NCBI RefSeq assembly: GCF_029919255.1 | Contig: NZ_CP123991.1 | Coordinates: 1,791,110-1,855,109, forward strand | Origin: a cyanobacterium endosymbiont of Epithemia clementina EcSB | Lineage (GTDB): Bacteria > Cyanobacteriota > Cyanobacteriia > Cyanobacteriales > Microcystaceae | Reading direction: 5' to 3' | Length of the DNA: 64,000 nt | Shown here: positions 19,595 to 29,890 of the stretch, one piece after another | Layout: the number at the start of each line of letters is the position of its first letter | Numbering within the stretch: the first letter of the stretch is position 1 | Position numbers and translations under genes: made by a program | Notes under the pieces: generated by a model | Database searches by the model: none | Told to the model about the DNA's origin: nothing | What the model saw: only the letters and a program-made list of their open reading frames with translations

Positions 19595-21282
19595 GATTAA
19601 CTAGTGAAATATAAAATCAAGAAACTTCGGGGTTGGGAATTGACGGAATTTTTGAATTTATAGGGTTTCTTTTGAAGAAACTTTAGTTTACTATTGATAC
19701 TTTCTCGAATCGAAACCCCAATTGTTTCACAGCTTTTTAAGGACGATAGACAAACTTTTTGGCACTAATCAGCTGATTATAATTACCATCATACCATGTT
19801 TAAGTTTTTATCAAAAATATTTCTGAAATTTATCTTTTAATTGATGTATTTTTAATATAGTTTCCCGAAATCTATACTAACCTCTTCAAGATTAGTCAAA
19901 ACCTCTTTTCCCAAGCTTCTAAATATTTTGCTATTCCTCCAGATTTTCTTGTTTCTATAATTCCTAAGATTAATCTCGAAAGGGATAATTTTCTCTGCCA
20001 AAGGCAAATATATTATACTTAATTCGTCATCTTCATAAGATTTTCTGATGGTTAAACCATAATAAATACAAGTTGATGTTTTGTTTTAACATCTTATTCA
20101 TTGAACTGAGTTGAATATTTAATTTTATTAATATAAATTAAGCAAAAGTGTCGAGTCTAACATGATTTGAACAAAACACAAAACCTGCTATAGTACCAGC
20201 TATATAATTAAAGCTTTTAATAAGCTTAATTATTGGTAATAAAACTTTATATTTATACGTTTGACTTTTATGTCATAGGTTGGGTATAGTTTTTAAAAAA
20301 TAAAATGGATAAATTAAATACTATGAGTTACTACCATTTCCAATCTTCTCTTAGACAAAATACTTAGACTTGATATGTAATTTTATAGACTATAAAGTTA
20401 GTAAACTAATTTGTTTTAAATTAAATTAAAAGTTTTTGACCTAAAACGCGAAACTAAATTGGAAGTTTAAACAATAAATGGAACTTAAAATAATTTCCTT
20501 AATGGTTACTAAATTATCTTTAAATTTAACGTAAATCCTGATAATAAAGATTATGTCCTAATTTTATCAGAGTTGTCTAAAGATTAGATTTTAGTATTGT
20601 TTTAATGAATATAGATTTATTTTTTCTGAATATCTATTAACTATTCTAGAATAGCCCCCTAGGATAAAAGTTTATTAATAAAAAATAGAAAATTTATTAT
20701 ACTATCCATTGATAATTTTAACTCAATTGCAAAATTAGGACAAACTTAAGCAATTTTTTTGTCATTGTTCAACGATAACTTTTTTATATTTTATACAAGA
20801 AACATCATGTAAAAAACACACTCTTAACAAGGGGAAATTCGGTATTTAAATAAACTTTCATTTTTATTCCTTCTTGTTCAGCTCAGATAGCCAATTATCC
20901 GATTAACTTAAAATTTTTCACTACTTGTTTCTTAAATAGTTAGTAGCACTATAATAATTTTTCTTTGGAAATTACGTTCAATTAACAACTCTTAATTAAG
21001 TTGGTAAAAATTAAAGAATCAGCAAAATTTTTTAGGTAAATAGTAATGTCTAAGTTTGTAAAAAAAAGTTTATTCTTGACTTGAACTAAAAAAATCGAAA
21101 AAAATTACTTAATAGGCTTGATTATTTTTCTGAGAATTAAAAGGGTATCAAAGGATTTAATATTGGTATTTTTCAGTTTAAAATTATGTAAATATCTCAA
21201 ATTTAACATCTCTAGATATAATAATTAATTATCACGTGTAATTTCTTTAAAAACCATTTTTCTAAAAAACTATTAGAGAACA
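19595..21282. other. 1.7-kb AT-rich gap before recG
   Basis: Contains an ISL3-like transposase fossil at about 19855-20110. From 20110 to 21280 there are stops in all frames and nothing recognisable. Confidence 0.6.
19855..20110 (-). mobile_element. ISL3-like transposase fossil, copy 1
   Basis: Shares TATACTAACCTCTTCAA and a GGTTAAACCA...ACAAGTTG block with the copy at 52255-53015. On the minus strand the first reads EEVSIDF..LY, matching the ISL3 pattern 'LEEVSIDLWKPYK'. Only fragments of about 250 bases remain. Confidence 0.45.
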
Positions 21283-23742
21283 ATGTCTACGGAACTATCA
21301 GATTGGATACGCTTAGATAAATCTCTCTCAATTGAAGCAGAAAGCGGCTACACTAACCTTCAGGGAAATCAATATCGCTTTGGTGAATTCTTATGCCTTT
21401 TTTTTGGTAAAACTCCTCCTCTAGGAACTCCTGCTAGTGATCGTAGTCGCTGGCAAAGTTTTGCAGTTAAATATGCTCAATATCCTCAATTATCTCTCTC
21501 TCAACGCCGGAGTTTAATTAGCAACACTCGACAGTTTTTACATGAACTTAAACTTTCATTAGAAACTGCTTCTGAACCACCTCCTTCTAAATTACCGCGA
21601 ACTGTTCCTATTCCACGAAAGCAAGCTGATCCCCGCAAAATAACTTTAGAGCAATCCCTTAGTACTTTAGCCGAAGTAGGCTACAAAAAAGGCGAATTGC
21701 TAAAAAGACTAGGATTGTTTACTGTTAAAGATATACTGTTTTATTATCCTCGCGATTATATTGACTATGCTCGTCAAATGAGGATTTCTCATCTTAATCC
21801 AGGGGAAACGGTAACAATAGTAGGAAGTGTGAGAAAGTGTAATTGTTTTACCAGTCCCAAGAATAAAAAATTGAGTATTTTTGAGTTGATTGTACAAGAC
21901 AATAGCGGACAAATTAAACTCAACCGTTTTTTTACAGGAACCCGTTTTACTAATCGTAGTTGGCAAGAAAAACAAAAACTACTTTACCCTTTAGGCTCTA
22001 TCATTGCTGCTTCAGGATTAGTCAAAAAGAGTAAATATGGCGTTACTTTAGACAACCCAGAAATTGAAGTTTTAGATAGTTTTGTGACAAATATAGCATC
22101 GCCAAAAGTTGGGCGTATTTTGCCGATTTATCCTTTAAAAGAAGGTATTGATGCTGATTTAATTAGAAAGGTAATTGTAAGTTGTTTAGGAGCAATAGAA
22201 CAAATCAGAGATCCTCTTCCCGTAGCATTAAGAAATCAATACGGATTAATTAAATTAAAAGAGGCGATCACTAATATTCATTTCCCTCAAACTACTGATC
22301 TTTTGACTCATGCAAGAAGACGGTTAGTTTTTGATGAATTCTTCTATTTGCAAGTAGGATTTTTGCAACGTCGTCAAGAACAAAAACAAATAAAAAACAG
22401 TGCAATTTTTGTTCCAGAAGGAAAATTAATAGAAGACTTTAATAAATTGTTACCTTTTACTTTAACCAATGCCCAAAAACGAGTAATCAATGAAGTTTTA
22501 GAGGATTTAAACTCATCAACTCCGATGAATCGTTTAGTACAAGGAGATGTAGGAGCAGGAAAAACAATTGTTGCTGTATTCTCTATATTAGCAGCTATTC
22601 AGTCTGGTTATCAAGCTGCTTTGATGGCTCCGACAGAAGTATTGGCAAAACAACATTATCGAAAATTAGTATCTTGGTTTAACCTCTTATATCTACCTGT
22701 TGAATTACTAACTGGCTCAACAAGAATAGCTAAAAAAAGAGAAATTTATAGTCAATTAAAAACTGGAGAATTACCTTTATTAGTTGGAACTCACGCCCTT
22801 ATTCAAGATAAAGTAATTTTCCAAAGATTGGGGTTAGTAGTAATTGATGAACAGCATCGATTTGGGGTACATCAACGGGCTAAATTATTAGCTAAAGGTA
22901 GATCTCCTCATGTTTTAACTATGACAGCTACTCCTATTCCTCGCACCTTATCATTAACTTTACATGGAGATTTAGATGTTAGTCAAATTAATGAATTACC
23001 TCCAGGAAGACAGCCCATTCAAACCACAGTATTGATTAGCAAAGAACGCACCAAAGCTTATAATTTAATTCGGCGAGAAGTTGCTCAAGGAAGACAAGCT
23101 TATATTATTTTTCCCATGATTGAAGAATCAGAAAATTTAGATATTCGTGCCGCAGTAGAAGAACATAAAAAAATATCAGAAACTATCTTTCCTAAGTTAA
23201 ATATTGGATTATTACATGGCCGCATGAGTTCAGTAGAAAAAGACGAAGTTTTAACTAATTTTCGAGATGATAAAAATCAAATCATTATTTCAACGACGGT
23301 AATTGAAGTTGGTGTTGATGTACCTAATGCAACGGTAATGTTAATTGAAAATGCGGAACGGTTTGGACTGTCCCAATTACATCAATTAAGAGGAAGAGTA
23401 GGACGAGGTTCCCATAAATCCTATTGTTTGTTAATAAGTAACAGTAAAACTCCTGATGCACGGCAACGGTTAAGTGTGTTAGAACAGTCCCAAGATGGTT
23501 TTTTTATCTCAGAAATGGATTTAAGATTTCGCGGACCAGGAAGCGTTTTGGGAACCCGTCAATCAGGATTACCTGATTTTGCTTTAGCAAGTTTAGTGGA
23601 AGATCAAGAGATTTTAGGATTAGCTAGAACTGCTGCGGAAAAGATTGTTATAGCCGATAATCATCTAGGAGGAATGCCATCTTTGAAAAAGGAGTTAGAA
23701 CAACGCTATCAAAAACTAATGGGGGTAAATATTTTAACATGA
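21283..23742 (+). CDS. recG: ATP-dependent DNA helicase RecG
   Basis: An 819-residue superfamily 2 helicase that remodels stalled forks and Holliday junctions. An N-terminal region of about 120 residues is the usual cyanobacterial extension; the wedge/OB domain follows (residues about 150-330, with NPGETVTIVGSV and LSIFELIVQDNSGQIKL). Walker A is GDVGAGKT at 421-428 in FRLVQGDVGAGKT-like context, Walker B DEQH at 522-525, motif III TATPIPRTL, and the C-terminal helicase domain carries STTVIEVGVDVPNATVM and QLRGRVGRG. The TRG tail DMDLRFRGPGSVLGTRQSG-type block is present. All motifs are intact. A stem-loop 27 bases after the stop probably terminates transcription. There is 1.7 kb of relic DNA upstream and 2.8 kb downstream. 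Confidence 0.95.
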   Translation: MSTELSDWIRLDKSLSIEAESGYTNLQGNQYRFGEFLCLFFGKTPPLGTPASDRSRWQSFAVKYAQYPQLSLSQRRSLISNTRQFLHELKLSLETASEPPPSKLPRTVPIPRKQADPRKITLEQSLSTLAEVGYKKGELLKRLGLFTVKDILFYYPRDYIDYARQMRISHLNPGETVTIVGSVRKCNCFTSPKNKKLSIFELIVQDNSGQIKLNRFFTGTRFTNRSWQEKQKLLYPLGSIIAASGLVKKSKYGVTLDNPEIEVLDSFVTNIASPKVGRILPIYPLKEGIDADLIRKVIVSCLGAIEQIRDPLPVALRNQYGLIKLKEAITNIHFPQTTDLLTHARRRLVFDEFFYLQVGFLQRRQEQKQIKNSAIFVPEGKLIEDFNKLLPFTLTNAQKRVINEVLEDLNSSTPMNRLVQGDVGAGKTIVAVFSILAAIQSGYQAALMAPTEVLAKQHYRKLVSWFNLLYLPVELLTGSTRIAKKREIYSQLKTGELPLLVGTHALIQDKVIFQRLGLVVIDEQHRFGVHQRAKLLAKGRSPHVLTMTATPIPRTLSLTLHGDLDVSQINELPPGRQPIQTTVLISKERTKAYNLIRREVAQGRQAYIIFPMIEESENLDIRAAVEEHKKISETIFPKLNIGLLHGRMSSVEKDEVLTNFRDDKNQIIISTTVIEVGVDVPNATVMLIENAERFGLSQLHQLRGRVGRGSHKSYCLLISNSKTPDARQRLSVLEQSQDGFFISEMDLRFRGPGSVLGTRQSGLPDFALASLVEDQEILGLARTAAEKIVIADNHLGGMPSLKKELEQRYQKLMGVNILT

Positions 23743-23768
23743 TGATTATCATATTAGAATGTTTAAAC

Positions 23769-23813
23769 ATTTTCCTCAACAGTCGATTAGATTAAAGGAC
23801 TGTTGAGGAAAAT
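23769..23813 (+). terminator. 16-bp perfect hairpin after recG
   Basis: ATTTTCCTCAACAGTC at 23769-23784 pairs exactly with 23798-23813 around a 13-base loop, 27 bases after the recG stop. Confidence 0.65.
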
Positions 23814-23839
23814 ATGTAGCCTTCAATAAGATTTTTATG

Positions 23840-24436
23840 AATAAACAGTATAATAGGTATTACGATTGGTTGCAATTGTTCTTCCTGTCACCGCAATTTT
23901 AACCTTTAATTTTACTCAAAAATATTTTTCTGTGTTAGCTTATTTCGGTCTTTTTTTTAAGAGCTTTAGGAGTTACTTGAGTGGTAACATAACAAGTCGA
24001 TAATAATGCTATTGGTGTTATTAATTAACAACGTAAACTGACGTTCAAATTGCTTGCATAAGTCTTTCAAGCAATATAGATTTTTTCTCTTAACGCACTC
24101 TTGATTAAACTGAAATCAGCTTATTGAGGTTATCTAAAAAACTAGTGTTATACTATTTTAGCTATATCAAAATCTTGCTTTTTTGTTAAACTTACTACGA
24201 TATAAATGGACTTTTACTATGGTCGTACTGGTTGCGTTTTTAGGCACTTACTTAGGTATTTAATTGCAACAAACTGCTTTAAGATTTATTGTGGTATGGA
24301 TGGATCAAGCCCTGACTTCTACTAGTCCCATATTCGTTCTGTAGATTGCAGTCAGTCTCGGAACTTAGGTCAGTGTTAGAGGAATTATAGGAGCAATTAC
24401 TACGATCATAAGGATTATTTTATCTTCCTTAAAATA
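23840..24436 (+). pseudogene. EamA/DMT-family transporter relic
   Basis: From the ATG at 24219 the plus strand reads MVVLVAFLGTYLGI*LQQTA, then ALTSTSPIFVL*IAVSLGT, and VRGIIGAITTIIRIIL, with three in-frame stops (marked *). EamA carriers end with 'LG.YLG..LQQTAL....A.IAQTL.STSPLFVLPIA..LGE.VS.RAI.GA..A..GI'. The same frame holds the whole run, so decay here is mostly by point mutation. Upstream sequence from about 23840 is more eroded. The former role was drug/metabolite export. Confidence 0.7.
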
Positions 24437-26524
24437 AAAATTAATAAAAAATATTTCATAGAAAATAATATCAAGAGATAGAGTTAGAATGAGTATTTTA
24501 AACTACTAAATCTAAAAATCTTGGATACAATCTATACACATACTCGAACAGAAACTATCTAGGTTATTTCAAAATAAATCGGATCATCTATATAAATATA
24601 GACCAGACAAGATATATTTTTATTCGAAAGAACCTGGAATTTCCAGCTAAGAAATTATTTTAGTGACCTCGGTTCCTTGCTCATCAATAACCTAAAAAGC
24701 TGTGTAAGTTTCTGCATTACTGGGTTTAATACTGATTAATAATGTAGTGTTCTGTTCTAAAAGTGAGATACCAAGGAGTATTACTAGCAGTTTGATTTGA
24801 GGTATAGTCTTACATTTTATTGGAGTAATAATTCTAATTATAGATATAATCTTGTTCAAAACCGATAATATTTTTATTTCGATGAAAATACTTAATCTAG
24901 TCATTATAAGTCCTTCTCTCTTTCCGAGCTCTACTCGTAACTTAGAGGATGAACAGCTTAATCTAATTTTTACTCGCCAATACTTGGATAAAGTAAGGGG
25001 GTATTTTCAGGCGATCATAGGATTTTATATGAGTTGTTGAATTCCTATTAGTGGGAGAGGAGTTAGGTCAGAAACTATCAAAGTGCCTGCTAGATTTAAC
25101 CCTATTTCTAGGGGTCCAATTTCCTTAGTGAATTCCCCAGAAAAATAAGTCTTCGTACCAGAAAATTTTACTATGATTAAAAAGTTATAAAAATTAAGCA
25201 AATAATCATCCCTAAAATTGCTACTTATCTGCTTTTTTAAAATAAAAAAATTTAAATAATAATTAAGAATAAACTAAATATGCCAAAAACAAAGACTACC
25301 ATTTTGGTAATAGAATTAGGATAGTTTACTTTAAAAATACGGCAATAATAATTACAAATTCTACTATAAAATACACTACTATTAACCTTTGAAATTGACT
25401 TGCATGAGGATTAATAATTTAGTAGCGAATATCGTTGGTAATAGAATTAAGAATAATCAAAAACAACTCCGATACGGTTGATGAAGTTTCTGCCAATTCT
25501 CTGGCTACTACCAAAGTAATTATTTAAGCACCTAATTTGGCGATTTTTTGAGTAGATAAAATAATAACATTGCTGTCAATACTAATCCTACTGGTTTCTT
25601 TATCAGAGGTTAACTCAATTTAACTAAGTCAGTCCATTACTATTTTCATTTTAAAACCCTAATAACCTTTTATTCTTCTATTTTTTGCCAAATTTATTTT
25701 TTTGTCATTTATAAAAAAAAAGCATAAAAACAGATACTAATATTTAACTTTAAAAGATTTAATTACAGAGAAACTCTAGTTGTTTAGATAAAAAAGTAAA
25801 TAGATATAAAAAATATGATGAATATACAGAAAAAATGCGGTATTTCTTCTTAAGAAGAGCTAAGTGCATATAAGTGGTGTCGTTAAAATTTTAAAAAAGT
25901 TATAAATGGTGTTATGTACATCTTTTTTGTCTACAGATTTTTACTTAAAAAGTAAATATAATAGAAAGAAGATAGCATTTGATAAAACTTATAAAGTTGT
26001 CGTAAGTTTGTTTAAAAATTAATATAATTAAGCTAAGTTAATTAGTAAAATATTGCTTAAAATAATGATACTAGAAATTTTATTAAAGCAATGTAAATTA
26101 AACTCTAATTACCTAAATATGAGAAAAAAATATTTCCATTTAAACAACACCTATAAGTAAAATATCTTGTTTTACTTATAGGTGTTGTTTAAAAACCTTC
26201 AGCTACATTTTCTGAGAGTGTGGATAATAAATGACTATAAACAATAGATATATTAGAAGAAGAATTTAGCTTAATTTATCTAACATATCCAAAATATAAC
26301 AGCAGTTATCAGATAATTCTAAAAAAGTTTGGGAAGGTATGACTATGTCAAGTTAGCTGAAAAAGTTTTTAAAAAATTTATTTTTAGCAAAGAGTTTATA
26401 GATATCGATTAATTCTAAATAATTAGACTTAATCGTAAAAAGTGGATTAAACTCCCTGTCACAAATGACTTAGAAGTGTCGTGTACAATATTTTAGGTTT
26501 GTCTGACATTTTTATCAAAAATTA
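24437..26524. other. 2.1-kb relic region between EamA relic and folK
   Basis: No intact gene. The minus strand holds coding-like fragments near 24640-24790 (AETYTAF*VIDEQGTEVTK) and near 25440-25600 (IITLVVARELAETSSTVSEL), both broken and unidentified. A 24-bp perfect hairpin is at 26139-26193. The rest is very AT-rich. Confidence 0.45.
26139..26193. repeat. 24-bp perfect hairpin in relic DNA
   Basis: Positions 26139-26162 and 26170-26193 are exact reverse complements around a 7-base loop; the inner stem includes AACACCTATAAGTAAAA. The nearest intact gene (folK) starts 330 bases downstream and none ends nearby. Confidence 0.8.
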
Positions 26525-27016
26525 ATGAAAAAGATTCAATGTGCGATTGCTTTAGGGAGTAATTTAGGAAATTCTCTCAATATTTTAGAAAACACTATTC
26601 AAATTTTAGAACAATTATCAGAAGTCTATCTCAAGTCCTATTCTCATTGGTATGAAACTATTCCTATCGGACCTCCTCAACCAAATTATCTAAATGGTTG
26701 TGCTATCCTAGAAACCTATTTAGTTCCTAACAAATTGTTAGAAACATTATTCAATATTGAACAACAATGGGGACGAGCACACCAAGAAAGATGGGGACCA
26801 AGAACTCTGGATTTAGATTTACTATTGTATGGAGATTTAATTCTAAAAACTGATACGCTCCAAATTCCTCATCCCCGTATGACACAAAGGGGATTTGTCC
26901 TAATTCCTCTAGCAGAAATTGCCCCTAATTGGGTGCATCCTGTGAGCAAAAAGGAGATCATCGAGCTCCTTGACGAGGTAGACTGTTCTGGAGTCAGTCT
27001 TTATCAACCCAACTAA
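26525..27016 (+). CDS. folK: 2-amino-4-hydroxy-6-hydroxymethyldihydropteridine pyrophosphokinase
   Basis: A 163-residue HPPK that transfers pyrophosphate from ATP to 6-hydroxymethyl-7,8-dihydropterin in folate synthesis. Family features: ALGSNLGNSLNILENTI at the start, the pterin loop SHWYETIPIGPPQPNYLNGC, then RWGPRTLDLDLLLYGD (the PROSITE-type signature with the two metal-binding aspartates), and IPHPRMTQRGFVLIPLAEI. It is complete. It heads a tight three-gene operon: the NUDIX gene starts 15 bases later and the photolyase overlaps that gene. Confidence 0.95.
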   Translation: MKKIQCAIALGSNLGNSLNILENTIQILEQLSEVYLKSYSHWYETIPIGPPQPNYLNGCAILETYLVPNKLLETLFNIEQQWGRAHQERWGPRTLDLDLLLYGDLILKTDTLQIPHPRMTQRGFVLIPLAEIAPNWVHPVSKKEIIELLDEVDCSGVSLYQPN

Positions 27017-27031
27017 CTGATATGCAAATTT

Positions 27032-27592
27032 ATGTCTGTCTTCAACGAATCTCCTACCTATCTACGGCAACGTCTGTTTCACCGGGGACGCAAATTTAAT
27101 TTTGATGTTCATTCCCTACGTTTACATAATGGGGTTGAGGGGGACTGGGAATGTATTCGTCATCGAGGAGGAGCGTTGGCTGTTCTTATTACATCAAAGG
27201 GTGAACTGGTCTTGGTTAAGCAGTACCGTTTTGCTGTAAGAGGACGATTGTTAGAATTCCCTGCTGGAACCTTAAAACCAAATGAAGAAGCATTAGAAAC
27301 TATTAAGCATGAAATTCAAGAAGAGACAGGATATTGTGCTAATACCTGGCATTCTTTAGGTAAACTTTCTTTAGCCCCTGGTTATTCTGATGAGTATATT
27401 TATGTTTTTTTGGCACGGGATTTAGAAAAGTTAGATCATCCTCCCAAACAAGATAAGGAGGAACGTACTGAAGTGGTGTTAATGACGTTTTCGGAATTTG
27501 AAACAGCTCTCTTAAAAGGAGAACCTATTGATGCTAAATCCCTTAGTAGTTTTTTGATGACACGACTATTTCTAGATAAGATCAATGGCTAA
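27032..27592 (+). CDS. NUDIX hydrolase (ADP-ribose pyrophosphatase-like)
   Basis: A 186-residue NUDIX hydrolase, closest in layout to ADP-ribose pyrophosphatases (YffH/NudF type). An N-terminal beta domain (FNFDVHSLRLHNG) is followed by VLVKQYRFAVRGRLLEFPAG and the Nudix box GTLKPNEEALETIKHEIQEE ending TGY. In the box the usual Arg of REUXEE is His (KHEIQEE); the three catalytic glutamates are kept, so metal binding should remain. The gene lies 15 bases after folK and its last 8 bases overlap the photolyase start. NUDIX proteins beside folK sometimes act in pterin or nucleotide clean-up, but the substrate is not determined by sequence. Confidence 0.88.
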   Translation: MSVFNESPTYLRQRLFHRGRKFNFDVHSLRLHNGVEGDWECIRHRGGALAVLITSKGELVLVKQYRFAVRGRLLEFPAGTLKPNEEALETIKHEIQEETGYCANTWHSLGKLSLAPGYSDEYIYVFLARDLEKLDHPPKQDKEERTEVVLMTFSEFETALLKGEPIDAKSLSSFLMTRLFLDKING

Positions 27593-29015
27593 TTTAATTA
27601 TTTTCTGGCACCGTAAAGATTTACGAATTTCTGACAACATTGGCTTATCCAAAGCTCGTCAGCAAAGCTCTAAAGTGATTGGAGTATTTTGTTTTGATAG
27701 TGATATCTTAGAACGGGATGATATTGCTCCTGTAAGGATAACTTATATGATAGGTTGTCTAAAAGAATTACAACAAAAATACCTAGAATTAGGAAGTAAA
27801 CTATTATTTATTCAAGGAAATCCCAGTCAAGTTATCCCCAATTTAGCAGAAAGTATTCGAGCTGAATCAGTATTCTGGAATTGGGACGTTGAACCGTATA
27901 GCAGAAAACGAGATAAACAAGTTATTGAAGCTCTAGAAGAAAAAAGCATTAAATATCAAAGTTATTGGGATCAACTATTACATTTTCCTGAAGAAATAAT
28001 GAATCAATCAGGATATCCTTATAAGGTTTATACTCCTTTTTGGAAAAAATTATCGCAGCAAGAAAAATCTTATATCCCTAATCCTTTAGATAGCTTGGAA
28101 GAGTTAACTGAAATAGAACTAGAACAAGCCAAAAAAGTCGGTACCATTGAGTTGCCATCAGCGACAGAACTAGGGTTCAACTGGAGTAATAGTTTAATTT
28201 TATCACCAGGAGAAACAGCAGCTAAAGAAAGATTAGAATTTTTTTGTAATTCCGCAATTAATTCTTATCAAGAAATCCGAAATTTTCCAGCTATTGAAGG
28301 AACTTCCCAATTAAGTGCTGCCCTAAAATTTGGCGCAATTGGCATTAGAACTGTTTGGCAAGCAACAGTTAGTGTCTATGAAAATAGTCGTAGTGATGAA
28401 ACGAGAGAAAATATTGAAACCTGGCAAAAAGAGTTAGCTTGGAGAGAATTTTATCAACATTGTTTATACTTTTTCCCTGAATTAGTAGAAAGACCTTATC
28501 GAAAAGAATTTGAAGTTTTTCCTTGGGATAACAGCGAAGATGATTTTCAATCTTGGTGTGAAGGAAAAACAGGATATCCTATTGTAGATGCGGCAATGAG
28601 ACAATTAAATGAAACAGGATGGATGCATAATCGTTGCAGAATGATTGTGGCGAGTTTTTTAACTAAAGACTTAATTATTAATTGGCAATGGGGAGAAAAA
28701 TACTTTATGCAAAAATTAATTGATGGTGACTTAGCTTCTAATAATGGGGGATGGCAATGGAGTGCATCGAGTGGAATGGATCCCAAACCATTACGAATTT
28801 TCAATCCTGCAAGTCAAGCGCAGAAATATGATTCTAATGGGGAATATATTCGTAAATGGCTACCTGAATTAAGTTCTCTTGATACGGAATGTTTAGTAAC
28901 AGGAAAAATTTCTCCCCTGGACTGTTATAGTTGTGGTTATCCTCAACCAATTAAGAATCATAAACAACAACAAAGAGAATTTAAACAACGATATAAGAAA
29001 GTTAAAAATTTGTAG
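27585..29015 (+). CDS. phr: deoxyribodipyrimidine photolyase (class I CPD)
   Basis: A 476-residue light-driven enzyme that splits cyclobutane pyrimidine dimers in DNA. The N-terminal antenna domain begins LIIFWHRKDLRISDNIGLSK; the C-terminal FAD domain has ETWQKELAWREFYQHCLYFF, the FAD/CPD block TGWMHNRCRMIVASFLTKDL, INWQWGEKYFMQKLIDGDLA and SNNGGWQWSASSGMDPKPLR. All hallmark residues are present. Cyanobacterial class I enzymes typically use 8-hydroxy-deazaflavin as antenna, and a CofH gene for its synthesis is in this window (48623-49783). The start overlaps the preceding NUDIX gene by 8 bases, so translation is probably coupled. Confidence 0.95.
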   Translation: MANLIIFWHRKDLRISDNIGLSKARQQSSKVIGVFCFDSDILERDDIAPVRITYMIGCLKELQQKYLELGSKLLFIQGNPSQVIPNLAESIRAESVFWNWDVEPYSRKRDKQVIEALEEKSIKYQSYWDQLLHFPEEIMNQSGYPYKVYTPFWKKLSQQEKSYIPNPLDSLEELTEIELEQAKKVGTIELPSATELGFNWSNSLILSPGETAAKERLEFFCNSAINSYQEIRNFPAIEGTSQLSAALKFGAIGIRTVWQATVSVYENSRSDETRENIETWQKELAWREFYQHCLYFFPELVERPYRKEFEVFPWDNSEDDFQSWCEGKTGYPIVDAAMRQLNETGWMHNRCRMIVASFLTKDLIINWQWGEKYFMQKLIDGDLASNNGGWQWSASSGMDPKPLRIFNPASQAQKYDSNGEYIRKWLPELSSLDTECLVTGKISPLDCYSCGYPQPIKNHKQQQREFKQRYKKVKNL

Positions 29016-29860
29016 TTTTTGATACTTATTTGAATAACTTATCCGAACTATCCCTCACAATACATTTTTACAATGAAGAAACAAGTCCCTGATGAATTGT
29101 GTTTAGGTCAATTCTATAGATAGTTTTAATTTCTAATTTAGAACACAAACGTAAAGCGATCCAATCACTCAAATTTTCTCTTAACCTATTATTATACCCT
29201 TCAAGCAGTTTTAGGGAACCATCAAACCCTTTGAGTATTTGGCATTTCCCCTAATAGAGCTTGTTATTTTCTAAAATATTAGAAATAGTGAGTTCCATTG
29301 CTTTGTTAGTATCAATAGCTAATATTCTCGTCTGAATAAAACTTTGAGATTAATCGGTTATGAGATTATAGTTTTATCTTAATCATTGAGTTCATTAGTA
29401 GTTGATTAATCGCTCTCCTGAATATTTTCTAAAAAGAAGGGGGAACATTTACCCACCTGAGAGTTAAGCATTTATAAATCACATCTGTATTGTCTAGAAT
29501 AAATAAAGTTATAGCTATAAATCATAAAAATTACTTAAAAATGCTCAATAACGAGCAATTTTTTTAAAAAAAATAAGGGAACTATATCTTAGTAGTAAAT
29601 GCTTTAAGATTAAATAATTATCATAGTCTGAATATTTGGACTCAGCGATTAAATATCAAGTATAGAGTTCTAAATTAAACTCAGCTTTTAGTTTTTTTGG
29701 TAATAGTTCCGATACTAATTTTTTATTTTTACGATTACCTCCATTTTATCAGTTTTCTACTTTTTATTTTTAGGGATATCTTTATCTTTTCACACGAACT
29801 ATATATAAATATATTTGTCAATGTATAACTTTTGCTAGCCTAGGAATTAGGGATTTTAAA
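29016..29860. other. relic DNA after photolyase, including repeat A
   Basis: About 850 bases without an intact gene. The segment 29610-29830 is repeat A copy 2; the remainder shows nothing I recognise. Confidence 0.55.
29610..29830 (-). repeat. dispersed degenerate repeat A, copy 2
   Basis: Carries TGAATATTTGGACTCAGCGA and CTTTTTATTTTTAGGGATAT in the same order and spacing as copy 1 (15170-15420), clearly diverged from it. All frames are closed. Confidence 0.5.
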
Positions 29861-29890
29861 TAATTGTAAGATTAATAAATCTTACAATTA
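29861..29890 (-). terminator. 13-bp perfect hairpin at the end of the TAG-broken gene
   Basis: TAATTGTAAGATT at 29861-29873 and its exact complement at 29878-29890 flank AATA; the right arm includes the TAA stop of the minus-strand reading. Confidence 0.6.

Noticed and set aside
24692-25040. Two short open readings (minus 24692-24904, plus 24852-25040)
   Set aside because: They overlap on opposite strands, have no ribosome site and sit in relic DNA; only broken, unidentified text is seen around them.
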